Assembly (NCBI GenBank): GCA_004380135.1
Contig: QXCR01000186.1
Location: 1 to 50,685, forward strand
DNA: 50,685 bases
Direction: 5' to 3'
Source: Stemphylium vesicarium
Taxonomy: Eukaryota; Ascomycota; Dothideomycetes; Pleosporales; Pleosporaceae
This document shows positions 44,650-50,685 of the stretch, piece by piece; the stretch's first letter is position 1; every line of letters begins with the position of its first letter. The notes beneath the pieces are model-generated. The model had not been told where the DNA came from. It saw only the letters and a program-made list of their open reading frames with translations, and did no database searches. The translations under genes and the position numbers were made by a program.

Positions 44650-44682
44650 ATGCGATCCCTCAGGCGTCGACAGACTTCTTGA
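44650..44682 (+). other. Possible upstream ORF, 10 codons
   Basis: An ATG at 44,650 opens ten codons and a TGA at 44,680-44,682, ending 12 nt before the polygalacturonase start. It matters only if transcription starts upstream of 44,650. The TATA box 20-30 bp before makes the start site fall close to it, so it may be outside the mRNA. Confidence 0.3.
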
Positions 44683-44694
44683 TCCATTGCAATC

Positions 44695-46255
44695 ATGCGC
44701 GTTACCGAGCTCATCACGTGCGCTTTGCTGCAAGCATCGACTGCGCTGTCTACTCCTCTCGAGGAGCGGCACGTAAAGGTCGTTGGATCGAAGCGCCCAG
44801 ACTACCCGGCGCATCCGTACCACCCGGCGAAGCCATGCCCAGAGTCTCCAGTGCGGAACAAGACGTGCACGCTTGAAGCTCTTGGAGGTGGTCAAGACGA
44901 CTCGGACAACATCCTGGCCGCCATCAAGAAATGCAACAACGGCGGTCATGTTGTTTTTCCCGAGGGCCAGGATTTCACCATCGGAACCGCGTTGGATCTG
45001 ACTTTCCTCAAGAGCATCGATCTTGGTACATCCACACCCCAGCCTAGTTCTACGCCGTCTTACTAACGCGTTTTTGTAGATATTCAAGGAACCATCACCT
45101 TCACAAACGACACCGACTACTGGCAAGCCAACTCTTTCAAGCAAGTCTTCCAGAACGCGACGACTTTCTTCCAGCTCGGAGGCGAGGACGTCAATGTCTA
45201 CGGAGGCGGCACGCTAGACGGCAACGGCCAAGCATGGTACGACCTCTACGCCGAGGACATCTACATCCTCCGCCCCATTCTCTTCGGTTTGATCGGCGCA
45301 GAGGGCGCAAAGATCTCTGATCTCAAGTTCCGCTACAGTCCGCAGTGGTACACGCTCGTTGCCAACTCGAGTGATGTCGTCTTCTCCAATATCGACATCT
45401 ACGGCGATAGCATGAGCAAGAACCCCGCCAAGAACACTGACGGGTGAGTTTTGCTCCGAGATTAAAAACTCGTGATCACGATGGGATTGGCAAAGGCTGA
45501 CGTTTTCGAAATAGATGGGACACCTACCGCTCCGACAACATTGTGATCCAAAACTCCAACATCAACAACGGCGACGACTGCGTCTCGTTCAAGCCCAACA
45601 GCACCAACATCATTGTCCAGAACCTCGTCTGTAACGGTAGCCACGGCATCAGTGTCGGCTCGCTCGGCCAGTACCCCGGCGAAGTCGACATTGTCGAGAA
45701 CATTTACGTGTACAACATCAGCATGTCCAACGCCTCGGACGGCGCTCGTATCAAGGTCTGGCCCGGCGCTTCATCTGCTCTCTCGGGCGATCTGCAGGGT
45801 GGAGGCGGCGGCGGCGCTGTCCGCAACATCACGTACGATGGCATGGTCATCGACAACGTCGACTACGCGATTGAAATCACGCAATGCTATGGCCAGAAGA
45901 ACCTGACGCTTTGCAATGAGGTAAGCTCAACCCTTCTCTCCCCTCCCTCAATCATACATTTTTTTATGAGTACTCATGCAACACACAGTTCCCATCCAAC
46001 CTCACCATCTCCGACATTACAATCAAAAACTTCCAGGGCACCACCAGCGACAAGTACGATCCGCTCGTTGGGTACCTGGTCTGCTCTAGCCCTACAGTCT
46101 GCTCCGGTATCAATATTGAGAATATCAATGTTACCAGCCCGAGTGGCACGAACCTTTACAAGTGCGCCAGCATCGATGGGATTGAGAAGCAGGTTAACTG
46201 CACGGATGAGGGGGAGAAGGGCGGGAACTCGAAGAGGAGCATTGAGCTGTTTTAG
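44695..46255 (+). CDS. Secreted exo-polygalacturonase, GH28, 455 aa
   Basis: It removes galacturonic acid units from the ends of pectin chains outside the cell. There are four exons: 44,695-45,025, 45,080-45,443, 45,515-45,920 and 45,989-46,255. The introns are 54-71 nt and the total is 1,368 nt in frame. There is a signal peptide of about 18-20 residues (MRVTELITCALLQASTALST). All four GH28 motifs are present: NTDGWD (about 229-234), GDDC (about 251-254), GSHGISVGSLG (about 273-283) and RIKVWPG (about 310). The three catalytic Asp, the His and the Arg/Lys are therefore kept. Many N-glycosylation sites (NAT, NTS, NIS, NCT types) fit an exported enzyme. The length (about 435-460) and the sequence around NTDGWDTYRSDNI suggest the exo class rather than endo (about 360-380). 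The gene is complete, with TATA and CreA-type sites upstream. Confidence 0.94.
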
Positions 46256-46689
46256 ATGCTAGATTAGAAGCATTTATGGTGTTGTTTGTCTATGTGTTCG
46301 ACTGCTTGTTGCTTTGTGATGTGGGGTTTGGGGAGTTGGGTGTGGCTGGGGGGAAAGTGATGCCGGAGATAACGTGGGGGATTGGTGTGGAAAGAAGAAG
46401 GGGGATGTCTAAAAGCTGAAGGCGGATTCTAGTTACAGTGATGTGGAGAGCGAGAAAGATGGGGAAAAAAAGAATGTCAAAAGAAAAGAAAAACGTTCAA
46501 AAGAAGTTCGAACAAAGGAAAATGTCTGCGAAAGGGAACAAAAAAAGCCCCAAAACAACGCCCCCATCCCGGCACACCGCCACGCCTCACAAACAAACCC
46601 ACCCCCCAGGGCCCCATCTTCATATCTTCAAAACTACAGACCCCGTCATCGTACAACTCCCTTACCCCTCCTTGTACAAGATATACCGT
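46256..46689. other. Shared 3' region of two convergent genes
   Basis: The polygalacturonase (+) and the monooxygenase (-) end towards each other here, 434 bp apart. A purine-rich stretch (46,440-46,560, with many AAAGAA runs) is the only notable content. Confidence 0.45.
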
Positions 46690-49300
46690 TCAAGCCTTCC
46701 CGGCCTTCTTCTCCCCCTCCCTCCCAACCATGACACCCTCCCTCCACCACCAAAGCGCCACAAGCGCCGCACCCGGCCCAACCACTCCCTGCGCGCCCAA
46801 AAAGACTGCTGCAGCACGCAGAGCCCTGGGAGTAGTAACCAGCCCTTTAGCGCGTAGTTCAAACACGTTGTACAAACCGAAGAGCGCAACGGCGACGATG
46901 GCGTAGAAGAGGTCTTGTTTGAGGAATAAGAACATGGGTGTTGACACTGATAGCGAGGTGGGGGATGAGGATGAGGGCAGGAAGCGGGATGGTGATAGCG
47001 CGGGGTGGCCTGTTCCCAGTAGGGGGGAAACAACGGTAGCGGCGTGGTGGATGAGGGAAGCGGCGAAGGCGATTTTATACGTGTTTCGTAAAACGGGCAC
47101 GTCGTCATTGCGGTATTGTGCAAGAGCGTCTTTGGTGTCTTCGACACCGGGTTTCTTGCCGGCTTTGTCTAGCACACGGGGTAGGAAGGCGAGGATGGTG
47201 CTGATGCTGATGCTGGCAAAGAGCCAAGCGGTGATAAGATGCCCGCCGTAAACGTCAGACACGAATGGGATGAAGAAAAGGGTCGTGGGTATGACGTATC
47301 CGAGGAAGATGGCGGGACCGATGGATTTCGCGGTGCTGGGGTGTACATACCGACCCAGTGTTGATTGGGCACCACCGGTTACCCAAATGTAAGATAAGAC
47401 GGAGAGAGGCATTATGAGCGCGATGCTGTGGACGTGCATTGCGAGACCAAAGACGCATGGCCTAAAGAACTCATATTAGTTTTCCAGTTGGGCAATGGAC
47501 TGGGGAGGAAGGTTGTGCCAACGTACCATGAGATAATGGATCCTCGGCTTCCATGCCGGTTCCCTTCAATGTACCAGACGAGCAGTATGGGCGCAAGGAA
47601 CATGAGCAGGTAGAGGAATAGTAGCGTGTGCCCCGCATCGGCCCAGCTAATCGACTCTGCAAAGGCTTGCGCAACAAGTCCCAAGGCGGCATCGACAGGT
47701 TTCATGCCTGTGACGGACGGTACTTTTGCCGTAGGGCTTAGAATGGGCATGTCGGGGATTCGTACATTGGCTACGACTGCGATGGATAGAAGTGAGAAGA
47801 TGGCGTGCGCAATGTATTGCGGTACTTTCGATTCAATCGGCTTCGCAACGCGCTCGTCATAGTACAACTCGAAGTGTTCGCGTTTGGGTACGTCGACCAT
47901 ATCGAGTCGCGCGGCCGGTCGAGCCATCTGGCTGAACAGTTCCAGCATGCTGTCTGGGCTGGAACCAGGAATGACGTATCTTGCTACCATTTTCATCGCG
48001 AACGTGTCTTGGGCTTGCATGCTTTGAAGCTCGTGCGAGCGCTTCATGAATCCCGTCGCGCGCTCGTGGCGGATCGAGTGCATGTTTTCGAAGACTTTAG
48101 TGAGGTTGGTTTCGCTGAAGGCGGAGGATGGGTCTGTTTTCAAGAGGTGATGGAGTTGGTTGGAGAGCACGGCGGCGTCTTCGATGGCACTATTGCCACC
48201 TTGCCCGCCGATGGGGTTGAACTGTCGTACTGATCAGCCGAAGAGCTCAATCAATTCCACTGTTGGAAGAGTTCACCTTGTGAGCGGCATCGCCAATTGT
48301 GATAATGCGCCGGTAATGCCATCGTGAGAACACAACTTCGGGAAGGGCCTGCAAGGTTGCGGTGGTTCGATCCGCATATAGCTCACCGAAACGTAGGTCT
48401 TCGGTTATAGGGTCGTTGGCATGTTCAGCTGCCAAGGCATCGCGCTCCTCCTCGGTGAACTTCGGGATCTTTTCGTACAATCCATAAGTTGTCTTGGGCA
48501 GCTTCTTGAACAGAAACCAGTAGATACGACGGTTCGGTCCGCTGGCAACAAGATAGGAGTAATCGTTACCCAGTACGTTCTGCGAGGAATGGTCCGGAAA
48601 CTTGATGTTCGGCTTCGAGATGCCGAAGATGCAGCAGTACTCTGTGGGTGCTTGAGTGCGGTCACTCTCTGGAAAAAGATGACCTTGTAACGATTTATCT
48701 GCTAGTCTCCACATTTCGCGACGCACGGTGCTGTGGATTCCGTCTGCGCCGACGAGCATCTCTCCGAGGAAGATGCTTCCATCGGATGTTAAAACGCGTA
48801 CGCCATCGGAGTTTTGTCTGACTTCTTTGACCCCTTTACTCGTCAGAATCCTGGACTTGTCTTGAAGGTTGTCGTATAGAATTTGAATGATCATCTGCCG
48901 ATCTACGAAGACCGGGGCGTACGCCACGCTGGTAGACGTTAGCTTCAACTCGTTTTTCACTATCAAGTCATGACACCGCTTTGACTTACCGCTGCTTGAT
49001 ATGTGTTGATGCTTGTTCGATAAGTTGGATCGATTCTCCCTTTTCGTTTCTCATTCCCAAGGTTTCAAATCCATCGGCACCTTCCACCAGCTTAGTGATG
49101 GCGCTGTGACAGCCGAGTTGGTCGAGAATTCGGAATCCATTTGGAAAAATGCCTATGCTAGCTCCTAGATCTGGAGCGATCTTGCCGTACTTCTCCAACA
49201 ATAAGTAATCGACCCCTATCCTTTCCAAGATGTTCGCCAAAGTGAGGCCGGCTACACTTCCTCCTGCAATGATAATTGTGGCTTGTTGTGTTAATGACAT
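46690..49300 (-). CDS. PaxM-type FAD monooxygenase fused to a membrane domain, 809 aa
   Basis: There are four exons: 49,300-48,990, 48,928-48,277, 48,221-47,527 and 47,461-46,690. The introns are 55-65 nt and the total is 2,430 nt in frame. Residues 1 to about 440 are a group A flavin monooxygenase. They show a Rossmann motif GGSVAGLTLANILERIGVDY, the DG motif GADGIHSTVRRE, and the FAD-binding GDAAHKFNPIGGQGGNSAIE, which is joined exactly across the second intron. From about residue 485 the protein is membranous, with about seven or eight hydrophobic segments. Examples are TLLFLYLLMFLAPILLVWYI, FGLAMHVHSIALIMPLSVL, AIFLGYVIPTTLFFIPFV and QDLFYAIVAVALFGLYNVF. PaxM relatives epoxidise prenyl chains in meroterpenoid and indole-diterpene pathways. 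The substrate here is unknown, and no prenyltransferase or PKS lies nearby. The membrane half might be a cyclase-like partner or only an anchor. Confidence 0.85.
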
Positions 49301-50650
49301 TGTTGAGGCGATGTGCCTGTTTTTGATAGAGCGTGTTAAAGATGCCTAGGTGGCATCGTAGTTATATCTACATCTAGAGCCTGTGCTGTCATCCGATGAC
49401 CAAAGGCTGGGAAATACCATCACACCTTACAGGAAGTAGAGTTCGGCCGGGATTTAGAGGCTGCGCATACGTCGTGATGCCTGTGGGTGCGATTTCATTT
49501 AGTTTGTACGGTCATACTTGCCAAGCATCGTACAATCTCCACAATCAATACTTCCGGTTTAATGGGCCGAGCGTCATTCGCGCCCAGGTCGATGGGTTTA
49601 TTACCGTGGCCTGTCTGGATTTCTTGTCAACGCCCGCTATCAAGAGTGTGGGTTCATTCCCGACTTCCGCAACTTCCGCCGAGCTGTCAGGCAAATTTGC
49701 CCGATGACTACAGCATAGACTGACGTGCGCGTCTCGGCCCGATTGAAGGGTATGTTGAGGGCCATGAGCCAGCAACCCCCTACAGCAACACCACATCCTA
49801 CCAAACGAAGCAAAAGCCTGTTTTCCGTACTTAGAGATACTCTCGCAGGTCCTCAGGCTTTGGCCATCATCAAGGCGTTTGTAAGAGGCGTGTCGCGCAG
49901 ATTCTCTTCAGCAGCTCTTCAGCGAAGCCGGCACGATCACAGCTCTTCGCACCCTCCAACTACGAACTACGGTTCGAGTCTCCTGTTTTCGACAATCATT
50001 GAGGTTTCCTTGAAAGATGCACCGCATGTCAGCGCATACGTGGTTTCAGCCTCGCAGCATCGATCTTAGATCATTTTCCATAGCCTTTGATGGGACTCCG
50101 GTGGGGTATTCTATGAAAACCAAGACCAAAGCAGCGCCCGGAACGCTGGATCAAAGTCGTCCGTCCTATCTGTGACCCAGAAGCTTGCATACGGAGTCCG
50201 AACACCCGAAGTACGATGTGGAAGGTCGTGATCCGGGTCCGCCTCACTACGCCAAGCTCATTTATGTACGAACTTCTCCGATACTCGAAGTATATATATA
50301 TAACGACCTGAAGGACTCTTTGAAGTTTAATTGGGAAGTACGACTGGTGGATTTATCAACATTCGTCTCCCGCCCCGACTTGTAAGATGTGTCGAGGTTT
50401 GTGACCCTTCGGACGATATCACGTCTTTTCAAATTAGGTGGGGGCACTTTTGAGCCTGGAAAGATCAGCTTGCAGGTCCTCAAGTCTTGTGCCATCCTCT
50501 CTTCTTGCTACAAGACGTGGGTCGTATATGAGCGTAACCGTGAAAAGCTGAAGGAAGATGTCAAGGTGGGCGCCTCATCCCAACTATCGTGCTGAGGAGA
50601 ATGCAAGAGACGACGCAGCCATCGCAAGCGATAGCGTATGTCTCCAAAGA
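49301..50650. other. No gene recognised
   Basis: Open frames up to 114 codons occur on both strands without domains, introns or clear coding bias. The first 80 bp are the monooxygenase promoter. Two loosely similar pieces (GCAGGTCCTCAGGCTTTGGC at about 49,847 and a diverged copy at about 50,474) hint at an old duplication or a decayed gene. (TA)n runs occur at about 50,292-50,303. Confidence 0.4.
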
Positions 50651-50685
50651 CCCCACCCCCCCCCCCACCCCCCCCCCCCCCCCCC
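50651..50685. repeat. Poly-C tract at the window end
   Basis: Thirty-five bases, all C except A at 50,655 and 50,667. It is not a fungal telomere repeat (TTAGGG/CCCTAA). It may be a true homopolymer that stopped assembly or sequencing, or an artefact. Confidence 0.8.

Larger units (their letters stand above)
43049..44694. other. Intergenic: 3' flank of forkhead gene and exo-PG promoter
   Basis: 1.6 kb without a recognisable gene. Open frames below 100 codons overlap on both strands and show no domain. The right 350 bp carry the promoter features listed separately. Confidence 0.45.

Noticed and set aside
46690..49300. Secondary-metabolite gene cluster
   Set aside because: The neighbours are a polygalacturonase and a forkhead factor. 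No polyketide synthase, peptide synthetase, prenyltransferase or P450 is present in the window.
49396..49707. 103-codon plus-strand open frame near the right end
   Set aside because: No recognisable motif, overlapped by other frames, and the start context is unremarkable.
50651..50685. Telomere
   Set aside because: Fungal telomeres are TTAGGG/CCCTAA repeats. This tract is almost pure C.

Overview
This is nuclear DNA from a filamentous ascomycete (Pezizomycotina), most likely a dothideomycete of the Pleosporales type. The order is an inference from overall character, not from a database match. The genes have short introns (about 50-71 nt) with GTAAGT-like donors and CTAAC branch sites. They include typical fungal families: exo-polygalacturonase, amino-acid permease, Nej1/XLF, Cactin, forkhead and a PaxM-type monooxygenase. 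The repeats carry the mark of repeat-induced point mutation (RIP): long TpA-rich stretches almost without CpA or TpG, full of TAG and TAA stops.

The left part (1-18.3 kb) is a RIP-damaged nest of LTR retrotransposons with no host gene recognised. An LTR element enters from the left edge and ends inside an inverted Ty3/gypsy fragment. Next come the 5' part of a copia element (family 2), a 373-bp fold-back MITE, and the 3' part of a second copia element (family 1). Family 1 is split by a complete family-2 copia on the minus strand (target duplication TTTCT). That element's own LTR is split by a complete 6.59-kb gypsy (target duplication CCACC). So three LTR elements are nested one in another.

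The middle part (18.3-27.8 kb) is a transition zone. It holds a four-exon gene for a 158-aa secreted protein (effector-like, 20,471-21,117), an almost unmutated solo gypsy LTR, and a dead feruloyl esterase gene (22,140-25,212). The esterase is interrupted by a hAT-type MITE and by a solo copia LTR that itself carries a Tc1/mariner element. With the insertions removed, its reading frame is exactly restored. It is dead only through a lost start codon, four RIP-type stops and the insertions. A 1.9-kb Fot1/pogo element follows and cuts off the remnant of another gene.

The right part (27.8-50.7 kb) is ordinary gene-rich DNA with intact genes. In order: amino-acid permease (-), a 2EXR/F-box-like protein (-), an 849-aa disordered protein of unknown function (-), the end-joining factor Nej1/XLF (-) divergent from the spliceosomal protein Cactin (+), a forkhead regulator (+), a secreted exo-polygalacturonase (+), and a PaxM-type FAD monooxygenase fused to a multi-pass membrane domain (-). 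The window ends in a poly-C tract. The permease, polygalacturonase, dead esterase and secreted protein fit a plant-associated or saprotrophic lifestyle. I see no biosynthetic core gene, CRISPR array, rRNA or convincing tRNA.
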